From the NCBI RefSeq assembly GCF_013112485.1, contig NZ_JABFHG010000004.1, positions 1 through 64,000 on the forward strand: a stretch of 64,000 nucleotides of DNA, written 5' to 3'. Made by a program: the position numbers and the translations under genes. The stretch is from Roseicella sp. DB1501. Its GTDB lineage: Bacteria; Pseudomonadota; Alphaproteobacteria; Acetobacterales; Acetobacteraceae. Positions 1 to 9,800 of this stretch are shown in pieces. Within the stretch, counting starts at the first letter, position 1. Every line of letters starts with the position of its first letter. The notes beneath the pieces are model-generated. The model ran no database searches and was not told the origin of the DNA. It was given only the letters and a program-made list of their open reading frames with translations.

Positions 1-301
1 GCACCTCCGGCACCACCGCCACCGGCACGAACCCCGACACCGCCGCCGCCAGCATCTCCTTGCGCCAGGTGTAGATCTGTCCCGTGCTCGCCCCGTTCCG
101 GTCGGCTACCGTCTGAACCACCGCACCAGGCTGCAGGCTCTCGCGCACGATCCGCAACTTGTCCTCGTCCGGCCACTCGCGCCGCCGCACCGGCCGCACC
201 TCAACCCGAACGCCCCGATCCGGGCGCGCTCGCATCGTGCCCTTCCGACCGTCATAAGAACCCGCTCCGAGCGGTTCCGCCACGTCAGCTTCGTCCGTCA
301 T
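1..301 (-). CDS. tnpA: IS66-family accessory protein TnpA (OrfA), 5' part
   Basis: The frame starts with ATG at 299-301 and runs off the left edge, giving about 100 residues. The protein has a basic N-terminal stretch (RARPDRGVRVEVRPVRRREW) followed by a helix-turn-helix-like segment around VADRNGASTGQIYTWRKEML. This matches the Xre/IS3-OrfA-like DNA-binding fold of IS66 TnpA, and the ending FVPVAVVPE is also typical of the family. TnpA is needed with TnpB and TnpC for IS66 transposition. This frame is the same as that of the interrupted primase gene, with no stop codon between them. Confidence 0.8.
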   Translation of the reverse strand, partial: MTDEADVAEPLGAGSYDGRKGTMRARPDRGVRVEVRPVRRREWPDEDKLRIVRESLQPGAVVQTVADRNGASTGQIYTWRKEMLAAAVSGFVPVAVVPEV

Positions 302-360
302 GCCCGCTATCTCGGCAGGCAAGCCCGGGCATCTCAAGGCCACTGATGGCTGACGCTTAC
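1..360 (-). mobile_element. IS66-family insertion sequence, one end (continues past the left edge)
   Basis: Read on the minus strand, the sequence starting at 360 begins GTAAGCGTCAGCC. It resembles IS66-family terminal inverted repeats, which characteristically start GTAAGC. A TnpA-type gene begins 59 bases inside it, the normal IS66 layout of tnpA-tnpB-tnpC. IS66 elements make 8-bp target duplications, so CGATAAAC at 361-368 is the candidate duplication; its partner is off the window. The insertion splits the primase-like gene that reads leftward from 1978. Confidence 0.75.
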
Positions 361-1978
361 CGATAAACCAGAGATCGGCCGTTTTCTGTTTCTGAGCCTG
401 ATAGGCACAAGCATCGAATAGCGGGCATTTGGCGCCCGTGCGGCTGTTGCGGCAAACCTGCGTGTCGGGATCAGCGCCAACCGACCGCGCCAAGTTGACC
501 GCATCGAGGTCGCGGCACATGCGCTGCGGCTGGCCGTCCTCCCCAGGTTCCGCGTCCGGGTCAATGGCCGTCCGGCCACGCCACACGGCAGCGCGCAGCC
601 CCGCCGCGTGGGCAGCCGGGAGCCTTTCAAACTCCGCCGCCTGTTCGTCGCCCAGCTTGAGCGTTGGCACGGCCAGAATGCCAGTGCGGGTGTCGCCCCT
701 TTCCCGAAGCTCGGCCAGCAGCTCGGCGGCGCGGAAGCGGGCGCAGGCACTCTTGCCAACCCCGACCCCAACCCCGATCGCATGGACGATGGGCGGGGGC
801 GCGTCTTCCGCTTCGTCGCTCGGACGATAGGCGCGGGCCTCGCGGAAGAAGTCCGCCACGGCGCGGCCCAGCTTGGCGCGGGCCTCTGCGATCGGGACGC
901 TATCGGCGGCCTCGGGCTTGGCCGGGGCAATGGTCGCCACGATCCGAGCGCGGACCGCTCCCAGGCCCTCGGCTCCCAGCGCATCGTTGAAGTCGCTCCG
1001 GTCGTAGCGCCGCGTCGCCCAGGGGTAGGAAACGACCACGTTCCGCCCCTCGGTCCGCCATTTGCCAACGGCGCGGCGCAGCGCCTTGGCGGCCGGGGCA
1101 TCCCTCGGGTCATCGTCGCCGCAGATACACAGCAGCCGATCAGACGGCGGCGCGGCCTTGCTGATGCTGCCGAGTGCGATCCAGGTTTCGTGGCCGGTGG
1201 CGGCCCAGACGGACAGGCCGGTTTCCGGCCCCTCGGCCAGCAGCAGCGGCGCCCCTTCGCCGGGAAGCCGGACCACGGCCCCGTCAAAGTCGCCGCGGCT
1301 GACCTTCACCAGCCCCGTGGCACTGTCCTCGCGCTTGTCACCAGCCTCGGTGACGTGGACAAGCTGCACCCCGCGGACCTCGCCGGCCGCATTGGTGGCG
1401 ACGAAAACCACAGCGCCTCGTGCCCGGTGGTACAGCGCTGCTCGGGATTGGGTAGCGCGCAGCACCGCTGGCCCAGGAATGCGGCGCCGGCGAGTCAGGT
1501 ATAGCCAGGCGGGATCACCCTCGGTGATCGGCTCGGCCGCTGTTGCAATGCGCTGCGCAGCCTGAACCCTGGCGGTACGCTCGGCGGCTTCGGTAGCGGC
1601 GCGCTCTGTCTGCCGACGAGCTCGGTTCTGGCGGGCTCGTTCAGCCTGTTCCCTGGCCCGTTCCCGATCGCCGACAATGCCGAGCCAGTTCTCTGCGAAC
1701 GCGATGGCCGCCGGCAGACCGCAGCCCATCGCGTCCATAATGAGGTCGAGGGGTCCGCCGCCCTTGTTCGCTTCGTGCGAATAGTAGGCGCCTTTCCTCG
1801 GCCCACTGACGATGGCTGCGCGGCTGCCCTTGCTGCCCCAGCGCCATTCGCGCTTCCGGCGAGTGTCGGGGTTCGGTTCGCCCAGAAGCGCCTCTGCCAG
1901 CTCCCCAAAGCGATCCGTCAGGATCGCCTTCAAGGCATCCAGCCTTTCGCCCGCCTCCCTGTCGAAGCGGGCGCTCAT
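361..1978 (-). pseudogene. Toprim/P-loop primase-like protein, interrupted by IS66
   Basis: The frame begins with ATG at 1976-1978, overlapping the helicase stop (ATGA), and encodes about 539 native residues before the IS66 terminus. An N-terminal WGSKGS...YYSHEANKGGGPLDLI block resembles plasmid and phage primase-type proteins. A long charged helix follows at about 100-145. A Toprim-like core comes next, with LLLAEGPETGLSV near 245-255 and the acidic GDDDP near 286-290. A glycine-rich Walker-A-like IGVGVGVGKS lies near 400-409, then a cysteine cluster (CRN...CPLFDAC). The native sequence stops at ADLWFIG. The rest of the gene should lie beyond the IS, outside the window. Function as an element-encoded primase or replication ATPase is inferred from the domain order. 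Confidence 0.7.
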
Positions 1979-3453
1979 GCACGCCACTCGCGCAGAACGT
2001 GGCGAACCCAGCCGCGCCGATAGCCGCGAGCAACTGCTATCTCACGGAGATCGGCCTCGGTCTGGGCCTCATTGAGCAACCGGCGCAGAGGTAGCGTGCG
2101 GAGACGCTCAAGCCTCCGGGTGCGCATGCCGATCTCACGGAGTTCGCCGGAGACCGTGCGGAGCGTAGGGCGCTGGATTTCGTAGGCGTGCCCACATGCC
2201 GGACATACGGCGGCAGCGAGGCCATGGAGATGACCGCACTCCGGACAGGTCCGGATCGGAGCAGCGCCAGCTCGCTTCGGCCTGCCTTCGAGACGCCACT
2301 CATGCGGATCGTCTGGCAATCCATGGCGGCGCGAATTGCCAGCATGGTCGAGGACGATGAGGTGCCGCTTGCCCGCTGCAGGGCGCATGCCGCGCCCGAC
2401 CTGCTGGACGTGGAGGCTCAGCGATTTGGTGGGACGCAGCAGGATGGCGGCGCCGATCGCCGGGACGTCCAGCCCCTCGCTGATCAGGTCGCAGGTGCAG
2501 AGGACCTGTACGGCACCGGATGCCAGACCTCCCAGAGCGGCATCTCGCTCGACGGCCGGTGTATCGCCGCTGATAGCAACGGCCCGCCAGCCCGCTCCAC
2601 GAAAGGTCTCGGCGACGTCCGAAGCGTGTTGGACCGACACACAGAAGACGACAGCGGCCAGGCCCGGGGCGAGCCGACCGTAATGCGCGACCGCGTCTCC
2701 AACGAGAGTTCGGTCGCCCATGACCGCGGCAAGGCCGGTTACGTCAAAGTCGCCGGCCCGTGTGCCGATGCGGGACAGATCCGGGCTATCCGAAGGGGCG
2801 AACGTCCGCGTGGGAACGAGGTATCCGCCTTCCACCAACTCGGCTGTGGATGGCCCGAGAACGATGGCGTCAAATGGCCCGCCACTGCCGACACCAAGAC
2901 CTTTGCCGTCCAGACGCTCAGGCGTCGCGGTCACGCCCAGCAGGTTGGCCTGTGGATAGGCCCTGATGATGCGGGCCCACTGGCCGGCAACGGCGTGGTG
3001 GGCCTCGTCGATGATGATCAGGTCTGGCGCTGGGTAGCGTGGATCGCCAAGCCGAGCCGCAAGCGTCTGGACCGACGCAACCTGGACGAGGTCCTCGGTG
3101 CTGGGGTGGCCAGGCGCGATGACCCCATGCCGAACACCCGCCGCGGACAGCTTGGCACTGGCCTGCCGGATCAGCTCCCGGCGATGGGCGAGCACCAGGA
3201 TCCGCCGGCCTCGAGCGGCTGCGGCGTGGGCGATGGCAGAGAAGATGACCGTCTTCCCGGCGCCACAGGGGAGCACCAGCAAGGGGGCCCGAGCGCCGGT
3301 GAGGTACGCCGCGCGGGTATCTGCGATGACTGCGGCCTGATAGGGCCGCAGGACTACGGGGTGGTGGCTGACGCTCGCTTGAGCGTCAGTCGGAGGGCTG
3401 CAAACCGCCTTGCGCTGGCTTGCAAAACGCCCTATCTCGCGTCCACTACGCAC
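1975..3453 (-). CDS. DEAD/DEAH-box helicase of superfamily 2 (SSL2/RecQ-like core)
   Basis: This 492-residue protein carries the SF2 motifs in order: Walker A PCGAGKT at 62-68, DEAH at 149-152, TATPER near 175-180, a second RecA lobe with SEGLDVPAIGAAILLRPT, and the arginine-finger motif QVGRGMRP near 351-357. A C-terminal treble-clef-like zinc site has Cys403, Cys406, Cys417 and Cys420. It probably unwinds or translocates on DNA during maintenance of the element. The best available start is GTG at 3453, since no ATG precedes motif I; no strong ribosome site is visible, so the start is uncertain. An inverted repeat (CTGACGCTC/GAGCGTCAG, 3368-3389) lies inside the N-terminal coding part. The stop overlaps the start of the primase gene. 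Confidence 0.85.
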   Translation of the reverse strand: MRSGREIGRFASQRKAVCSPPTDAQASVSHHPVVLRPYQAAVIADTRAAYLTGARAPLLVLPCGAGKTVIFSAIAHAAAARGRRILVLAHRRELIRQASAKLSAAGVRHGVIAPGHPSTEDLVQVASVQTLAARLGDPRYPAPDLIIIDEAHHAVAGQWARIIRAYPQANLLGVTATPERLDGKGLGVGSGGPFDAIVLGPSTAELVEGGYLVPTRTFAPSDSPDLSRIGTRAGDFDVTGLAAVMGDRTLVGDAVAHYGRLAPGLAAVVFCVSVQHASDVAETFRGAGWRAVAISGDTPAVERDAALGGLASGAVQVLCTCDLISEGLDVPAIGAAILLRPTKSLSLHVQQVGRGMRPAAGKRHLIVLDHAGNSRRHGLPDDPHEWRLEGRPKRAGAAPIRTCPECGHLHGLAAAVCPACGHAYEIQRPTLRTVSGELREIGMRTRRLERLRTLPLRRLLNEAQTEADLREIAVARGYRRGWVRHVLREWRA

Positions 3454-3462
3454 GCTTTTTTC

Positions 3463-3504
3463 GGCCGCGCTGCCCCCGCCAGGGCGCGCGGCCTTCCTTT
3501 TTTC
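3463..3504 (+). terminator. Rho-independent terminator-like hairpin
   Basis: GGCCGCGC at 3463-3470 pairs with GCGCGGCC at 3486-3493 and is followed by TTCCTTTTTTC. The T-run is on the plus strand, so it would stop plus-strand transcripts, although the adjacent genes read on the minus strand. It may shield the helicase gene from read-through or antisense transcription. A second perfect hairpin, GCGAACTC-ctt-GAGTTCGC, lies at 3589-3607. Confidence 0.5.
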
Positions 3505-3663
3505 AGCTAGCGGTGTGACGCGAGGCGAGCGTCAGCCGAAGCTGGCCCTCACCGCGACCGGATAGCACGCAACTCGCACGCACTTTTTGCGAACTCCTTG
3601 AGTTCGCGTGACTAGTTTTGCGCAGCTTTGCCTAGTTAAGTCACTGAGAACGCTTGAGTTTTA

Positions 3664-3713
3664 CAACCTTGCCAAGGTTGGGGTCGAGGGTTCGAATCCC
3701 TTCGCCCACTCCA
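3664..3713 (+). other. Attachment-site scar: 3' half of tRNA-Gly(GCC)
   Basis: The segment contains the anticodon stem-loop CCTTGCCAAGG (anticodon GCC at 3671-3673), the variable region, a T-arm GAGGG-TTCGAAT-CCCTT, the acceptor 3' strand CGCCCACT and a templated CCA at 3711-3713. The 5' half is missing: no matching acceptor or D-arm is found upstream. It is therefore not a functional tRNA but a duplicated 3' end of about 50 bp, as left when a tyrosine-recombinase element integrates into the 3' end of a tRNA gene. It marks the element-chromosome junction. Confidence 0.8.
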
Positions 3714-3949
3714 GTCGGTTTCGTCACAAGCTGTCTCTCCTGACTATGGCACAGCGCAGCGCCATGCCTGTCTGCGGTCACACCCGCGACGCTGCGTGCT
3801 CGGCGAGCCCGAAAGGACCCTTCGGCGGCCGCCTGCGGTGCCTATGCCGATGCGTGGCCGCCCGCCAGCTGCTGGCAACGGTCAGCGCCCCGCCGCCGGT
3901 CCTGGCCTGCTGAACGAACCGGAAAATGCGTTGCGATGCGGCGCCTATC
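3714..3949. other. Intergenic region right of the attachment scar
   Basis: I see no convincing gene here. It is the chromosomal side of the tRNA-Gly scar and precedes the end of the EamA permease gene on the minus strand. Confidence 0.5.
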
Positions 3950-4861
3950 CTAACTCCGGGATGCAACCACGATTCCAGACGCAATCAGCAATCCGCCAAT
4001 CATAAGTTCCGCATTTATGACTTCGCCGAGCATCAGCTTTCCCAGAACGACGCCGGTGAGCGGTATAGCCATGAACGAAATCGCCGAAACCATGGAGGAA
4101 AGCCGCCGGGAAATCTCAAGCAGGCAGAGCGTGCCCAGGGGCGCAACCACCATCCCGTTGAATATGGCGGCGGGCCAGGCCTGCAAGGGAACCCTGACCG
4201 ATGTGTCGAAGACGAATGCTATGAAAACAAGAATTGCGGCTGAAATGGCAAACGACCAAGGCAGCAGATCGACGAAATTCAGTCGTGGTGATCTCAGGCG
4301 TGTTATAACGATGGTGCAAGCCCAGGCGAATGCCGCTATCAGCAGCGCTGCGTAAGACGATATTTTGTTGAAGTCATCCCACTCGATGGTCCAAGGCTGG
4401 ACGATGACAACGACGCCGGCGAGGGTCACGGCAGCGGCGCACCAGCGCAGCAATGGCTCCTTCTGTCGCAGCAAGGCAGCGAGCGGTACCACCCAGATCA
4501 GTGCGGCATTCGACAAGATCGCCGTCTGACCGGCGGGCACGAACCTGAGCGAAAGATGGCAGAGGAGGAAGAAGATCGTCAGCTGTAGCACGCCGACGGC
4601 GAGGAGCGCCGGCATGTCCTGACGGGACGGGCGGACAAGGCGGCCGCCACGAAAGATGATGAGCGTCACGCAGGCCAGGCAGGACCGGACGGCCGCAAGC
4701 CAGAGCGGGCTCGCCGATGTCGTGACCATCGCAAGCTTGACAACCGGCCAAGACGCTCCAAAGAGCAAAATGGCCACGAGCAGCAGAAATGTGGTCGAGC
4801 TTAGTATCCGCCTTGCACGCCACTCGGATAGCTCGGCAGATGATGATGCTGAAGGCGGCAT
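3950..4861 (-). CDS. EamA-family (DMT superfamily) inner-membrane transporter
   Basis: The 303-residue protein is almost wholly hydrophobic, with about ten predicted membrane helices and the two-fold EamA repeat. The first half opens with LLLVAILLFGASWPVVKLA and includes LSNAALIWVVPLAALL and GVVVIVQP. The second half ends with SFMAIPLTGVVLGKLMLGE and GLLIASGIVVAS. Family members export metabolites, but the substrate cannot be read from the sequence. The gene is visibly less G+C-rich than most of the window and lies next to the tRNA-Gly scar, which suggests it was acquired. It is on the same strand as the GNAT gene upstream, 131 bp away. Confidence 0.85.
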   Translation of the reverse strand: MPPSASSSAELSEWRARRILSSTTFLLLVAILLFGASWPVVKLAMVTTSASPLWLAAVRSCLACVTLIIFRGGRLVRPSRQDMPALLAVGVLQLTIFFLLCHLSLRFVPAGQTAILSNAALIWVVPLAALLRQKEPLLRWCAAAVTLAGVVVIVQPWTIEWDDFNKISSYAALLIAAFAWACTIVITRLRSPRLNFVDLLPWSFAISAAILVFIAFVFDTSVRVPLQAWPAAIFNGMVVAPLGTLCLLEISRRLSSMVSAISFMAIPLTGVVLGKLMLGEVINAELMIGGLLIASGIVVASRS

Positions 4862-4992
4862 GCTCGACAGGCCAACTCAATTTTCACGAGATCTTAGCAT
4901 GAGATACGCGTAAGCACACTGGATCGGCTGCCATACACCGTCGAATAATGGGACAGCGCAAAGCGCATCAGGATCCATTTGATTTCGAAATA

Positions 4993-5535
4993 TTAAGAAA
5001 TAACAATATCCTTCAGGCCATCCTCATCGAGGCGGTAATACACCCGCTCCAGAAGCTTGGCGCCCTGGCTGCTGTAGAGACGACGAGCATTGACGTTGCC
5101 AGCATCCGTCGTCCAATCGAGCGCTGAAAAGCCCTGATCTAGGGCAAGCGCCGATGCAGCCCGAAGCAGCGCTTTCGCAATACCCAGCCGGCGAGCCCCC
5201 GAGGAAACGTAGAGATCCCTGATATAGAGCGCCCGGGTAAGTTCGTTGGCCGGAAAGCTGACATTCAACACGATCGACCCCAGGATCCTGCCGTCCTCTG
5301 ACGCGGCGACAAGGATCCGAGGGCCGAAATCTCCGAGCTGCACGTTCTCGCATGCAAGCCTGGCGGCTTCCAAGGCAACCTGTTCAGTGACAGGTTTGCC
5401 GTAATGCATCTGCATTTCCTGCCAGAGCACCGCAAGGCACCGTGCATCACTTGGAAAGAGCGCTCGAACAAGCGGCGTATCCTGGTTTTCAACCTGGATT
5501 TGTTCTTTGGTGAGCGCGTTCAAGGTGTGCCTCAT
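4993..5535 (-). CDS. GNAT-family N-acetyltransferase
   Basis: This 180-residue protein has the GNAT core. YIRDLYVSSGARRLGIAKALLRAA in the middle supplies the beta4 strand and the acetyl-CoA pyrophosphate loop (a variant of R/Q-x-x-G-x-A, here RRLGIA). LDWTTDAGNVNARRLYSSQGAKLLERVYYRL is the usual C-terminal block. It should transfer an acetyl group from acetyl-CoA to an amine, but the acceptor is unknown. Like the adjacent EamA gene it has lower G+C than its surroundings, so the two may have been gained together. Confidence 0.85.
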   Translation of the reverse strand: MRHTLNALTKEQIQVENQDTPLVRALFPSDARCLAVLWQEMQMHYGKPVTEQVALEAARLACENVQLGDFGPRILVAASEDGRILGSIVLNVSFPANELTRALYIRDLYVSSGARRLGIAKALLRAASALALDQGFSALDWTTDAGNVNARRLYSSQGAKLLERVYYRLDEDGLKDIVIS

Positions 5536-5699
5536 GGAGTCGAAGTCAACATCCTAAGAGTGGCGCGAGCTGTGCGGCGAGCACAACCTTCACCACTCAT
5601 TACGATCTCATACTACCATAATGTGGAATTTTCAATGATGAATTAGATATCAAAGGTTGTATATGGATCCTGGCGAGGGGTGTGCCCAAGGCCGATCCG

Positions 5700-6800
5700 A
5701 TGCTCGTTGCTTCCCGAACCAGATGGCGCGCAACCTTTCCCGCTCCGTTGAGGCTGTCGCGCCTCATCGTCTGCGTCGTGCTGATCCTGGCCTGCGCCGG
5801 AATCCGTCCCGGCGAAGCCGAGGCGCCCGCTGAAATCGACGTCGTGGGCGGCCTAGCCGGCGTGATGCAGTACGATCAGCATGAGGCGCCGTTCTGGTCC
5901 GTCCGGGTTCCGGAACTGACCGGCGGGCTGGTCCACGCGCAGATCGTGCCCTTCGACCGAAGCGGCATCCGCGGCCAGGAAATGCTCCAGCTTCTCCGCC
6001 TCGGCGTCGTGTCCTTCGGGAATGTCCTGCTCGGCCTGGCTGCCGCGGACGAGCCGGAGCTGAATGCAATCGACCTACCCTTGCTGAGCCCGGACATGGA
6101 TGCCCTCCGGCGCGTCGTCAGCCTGTGGCGGCCGAGGCTCGAGACGTTGCTGCAGGAACGGTACGGGCTGACCCTCCTGGCCATCTATACCTATCCCCCG
6201 CAGGTGGTCTTCTGCCGGCAGGCCTTCAGCGGGCTTTTCGACCTCGCGAAGCGCCGGATCCGCACTTCCTCCGTCGGGCAGTCCGAACTCGTCGCCGCGC
6301 TTGGCGGCATTCCCGTCGTCATCCCCTTTGCCGAAATCGTCCCCGCCATGCGGTCCGGCGTGGTCGATTGCGCGATCACCGGCGCCCGGTCCGGCAACTC
6401 GATCGGGCTGCACGAGGTGTCGACCCATATCTCCAACCTCGGCGTCAGTTGGGGCGTCAGCATCTTCGTGGCGAACCAGACCGTCTGGAACGCCCTCCCC
6501 GCCGCCCAACAGGGGCAGCTCCGCGAAGGGCTCGTCAGGCTGCAGGACGAGATCTGGGATGCGGCGGACCGCGAGCGGCAGGAGGGCCTGGATTGCAACC
6601 TCGGCCGGCCGACCTGCCGGACCGGCCGCCTCGGGCACATGACCCTCGTCGAAGACAGCTGGAAGGACGACGCGCGGCGGATCGGGTTGCTCAACAAGGT
6701 CGTCGTGCCGAACTGGGTCCAGCGCTGCGGCAAGGAATGCGCCCAGGAATGGAACCGCCTCGTCGCGCCGCATCTCGGCGTCACGGCGAGCGCGCGATAG
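5700..6800 (+). CDS. TRAP-type (DctP-family) periplasmic substrate-binding protein
   Basis: The protein has an N-terminal signal segment (LSRLIVCVVLILACAGI) and the DctP fold, including VVFCRQAFSGLFDLAKRRIR, the binding block IPFAEIVPAMRSGVVDCAI and VFVANQTVW-like helices. I chose ATG 5700 because CAAGG lies eight bases before it. An in-frame GTG at 5682 is possible but sits directly on its own GAGGGG. There are no DctQ or DctM membrane genes beside it. Instead the stop is seven bases before a GGDEF/EAL gene, so it more likely senses a ligand in the periplasm than feeds a transporter. Two C-terminal Cys pairs (DCNLGRPTC and RCGKEC) are unusual and may form disulfides. Confidence 0.8.
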   Translation: MLVASRTRWRATFPAPLRLSRLIVCVVLILACAGIRPGEAEAPAEIDVVGGLAGVMQYDQHEAPFWSVRVPELTGGLVHAQIVPFDRSGIRGQEMLQLLRLGVVSFGNVLLGLAAADEPELNAIDLPLLSPDMDALRRVVSLWRPRLETLLQERYGLTLLAIYTYPPQVVFCRQAFSGLFDLAKRRIRTSSVGQSELVAALGGIPVVIPFAEIVPAMRSGVVDCAITGARSGNSIGLHEVSTHISNLGVSWGVSIFVANQTVWNALPAAQQGQLREGLVRLQDEIWDAADRERQEGLDCNLGRPTCRTGRLGHMTLVEDSWKDDARRIGLLNKVVVPNWVQRCGKECAQEWNRLVAPHLGVTASAR

Positions 6801-6807
6801 CCGCCGC

Positions 6808-9800
6808 ATGCTCCTCCGCACCCCACGCCGCGCCGCGGCGCTGATTGCCGCATCGCTGCTTCTCGCCATCGGCGTCGGGACCGGCCTGCTGCTCGACCGT
6901 ATGCACCGGACCGCTCGCGATGCGGCCGAGGGCTTGGTGCAGCGGTCCGCCTCCGTTGTCGAGAGCACCGTCAACCGGCTTTTCCTGCAGATCGACGGCA
7001 CCCTCGCCAGCCTCCCGGACCTGCTGACGCAGCTGTCGCAGGGCCGGGAACTCGAGCCCGATGAGGTCTCGAAGATCCTCCGCAGCATCTCCTTCCAGAA
7101 CCTGAACTTCCGGGACCTGCTGCTGATCGAGCCGAATGGCGTCGCCTGGGCCAGCGCGCAGCCCGCCTCGAAGGACAGGCCGATGCCGATCGCGCCGGCC
7201 GCTCTCGCCCTGACCTCGAAGCGCGCGGCGTTGGAGATCATCGGCCCGGTGCTGAATCCAGCCACCGGCGAATGGGCGCTCCTCTTCGTTCGGCCCGTCC
7301 GGATACGGAGCATAGGCACCCTGTTCGCGGTGGCGGAGGTGCCCATCCCGCTCGTCGTCACCCTGTTGACCCCTGCCGCCGAGGTGACCGGGTTGCGGGT
7401 GGCCGTGACGCGCGCCGGCAGCCAGCTCCTGGTGAGCCTGCCGCATGACGAGGAGGGGATGAACCGACCCGCTGTCGCATCCGGCGTCTTCCCGGCTGAG
7501 GGCGCGGGCAGGAGCGGTGCGTTCCGCATCGGATCGTCGGCGCCCGTCATCGCCTCCCGCCCGACCCTGTATCGCGGCATCTCCATCGCGGTCACGCTCG
7601 ACCCGGATACGGGGTTTGCCGATTGGGGGCGGGATCGGGATCAGTTGATCGCTGTCGCATTGGGCTCGTCCGTGGTCGTGGTCGCGCTGGCAGCGGTGAT
7701 CGTCCTCCTCATCCAGCAGCGGGAACGGACCGAGAAGGAACGCCAGCGTGGGCGCGCGACGCTGGAAAGCGCCATCGAATCCATGTCCGACGGGTTCGTC
7801 ATGTTCGACGCGCAGGATCGACTCGTCGTCTGCAACAGCCGCTTCCTGGATCTCTATTCCGTCAGCGCGCCGATCATCGAGCCGGGCGCGACGTTCGAGC
7901 ACATCATCAGGGAGGGCGCCAAGCGCGGGCAGTATCCGCAGGCGGGCGATGACCTGGAGGCCTTCACGCGGGAGATGGTCGAATGGCACCGCGGCGATCA
8001 CCCCTCCATGGAGCGCCTGCTGCCGAATGATCGTTGGCTGCTCATCACTGAACGTTCGATGCCCGATGGCGGCACGGTGGGCATCCGCACCGATATCACG
8101 CCGATGAAGCAGGCGATGCGCGAGCTGGCGATCAGCGAGAGGCGGTTCAGCGCGCTCGCGAAGGCCGGCGCGATCGTCACCTGGCATGCGACCGTCGAAG
8201 GCAGCGTCATTGAGGCGCCTGGCTGGGAAGCCCTGACCACGCTGCCACTCGAGACGCTGCAGGACGATCGGTGGCTGATGGTCGTCCATCCGCAGGACCG
8301 CGCCCTCGTCGCGCCGAACTGGGTGGCCGCCGCGGCGGACAACGCGATTGACGTGGAGATCCGGCTGCTGACCTACGGAAGCTGGCGGTGGGTCCGGGTG
8401 CGCGGCGTGCCCGTCTACGAGCCGAACCGCAACGAAATTTCGGAATGGGTCGGCACGATCCACGATATCCATGAGCAGCGCTCGGCGCAGGCAGCCCTTG
8501 GCGAGAGCGAGGCGCGCTTTGCGCGCGCCATCGCGGCCGTTGGCATGGGGACCTGGGATTGGGATCTGGCGACGGATGCCCTGCACCTCTCGCCCGGCTA
8601 CGAGGCTTTGTACCAGAAGGCGCCCGGCTCGCTTCCCACGGCTCGGGCCGCCATGGAGGCGATGCATCCGGAAGACGTGCCCAGCTACGTCACGGCCGTC
8701 GAGAGGGCGCTGAGCGGCAATGGCGGTGCCGGTTACGACATCGAGTTCCGCATCGTCCAGAGCGATGGCAGCGTCCGCTGGCTCAGGATGCAGGGCCGCG
8801 CCGAGCGGGACGCCATGGGTCAGGCGGTGCGCATGAGCGGCGTGACGCAGGACGTCACAGCCAAGCATGTCGCGGAGTTGCGGCTGGCGCATATGGCGCG
8901 GCACGACGCGCTCACCGATCTGCCGAACCGGATCATGCTGCGCGAGCGCCTGGACGAGGCCGTGGCCAGCGCGAAGCGAGGCGATGCGAGCGCGATTTTC
9001 TGCCTCGACCTCGACCGTTTCAAACAGGTGAACGACACGCTGGGCCACCCCGTGGGCGACGAGCTGCTAAGGGCGGTGACGAGGCGCATCCTCGATTGCA
9101 CGCGCAAGAACGACATGGTGGCCCGCGTCGGCGGGGACGAGTTCGCCATCGTCCAGACATCGCTCGACCAGCCGGGCGATGCGACGGTCCTTGCCCAGCG
9201 GATCATCGCCGAAGTCAGCAGGCCCTATGAGATCGAGGGCCATCGCCTGGTGGTCGGCACCAGCGTCGGCATCGCCATCTCGCCGCGGGACGGCACCGAT
9301 CCCGACCAGCTTCTTCGCAGCGCCGATCTCGCCCTGTATCGGGCGAAGACCGAAGGCCGGGGAACCTATCGTCTCTTCGAGCCTGACATGAACATTCGCA
9401 TGCAGGCCCGGCACGCGCTGGAGCATGATCTCCGGCGGGCCATCGTGAAGGACGAGTTCGAGGTCTTCTACCAGCCGCTGATCGACATGGAGACCAGGCG
9501 AATCTGCAGCTTCGAGGCGCTGCTCCGCTGGAGCCATCCGGCACGCGGCGTGGTCGGCCCGGACAGCTTCATCGCCGCGGTGGAAGAGCTGGGCATGATC
9601 GGCCAGATCGGCGAGGTCGTCCTGGCGCGCGCCTGCATGGAAGCCGCGCGATGGCCGGCGGACATCAAGGTAGCGGTCAACCTCTCGCCGGCGCAGTTCG
9701 CCAATCGCGGCATCAAGAACCTGGTGCTCGCCGCCCTGGATCGCTCCGGGCTCGCCCCGGAACGGCTGGAGCTGGAGATCACCGAGACCTTGCTCCTGCA

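Larger units (their letters stand above)
1..3713. mobile_element. Right end of an integrative element inserted at tRNA-Gly(GCC)
   Basis: Everything left of the tRNA-Gly 3' fragment at 3664-3713 appears to belong to an integrated element. The visible cargo is a DEAH helicase and a Toprim/P-loop primase-like gene, both on the minus strand and translationally coupled, as is common in phage-derived islands. With the tRNA fragment on the plus strand, the intact tRNA and probably the integrase would lie beyond the left edge of the window. No integrase is visible here. The boundary is inferred from the fragment and the change of gene content, not from a matching direct repeat, whose partner is outside the window. 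Confidence 0.6.

Noticed and set aside
3664-3713. Functional tRNA-Gly
   Set aside because: Only the 3' half is present. No acceptor 5' strand or D-arm pairs with it upstream.
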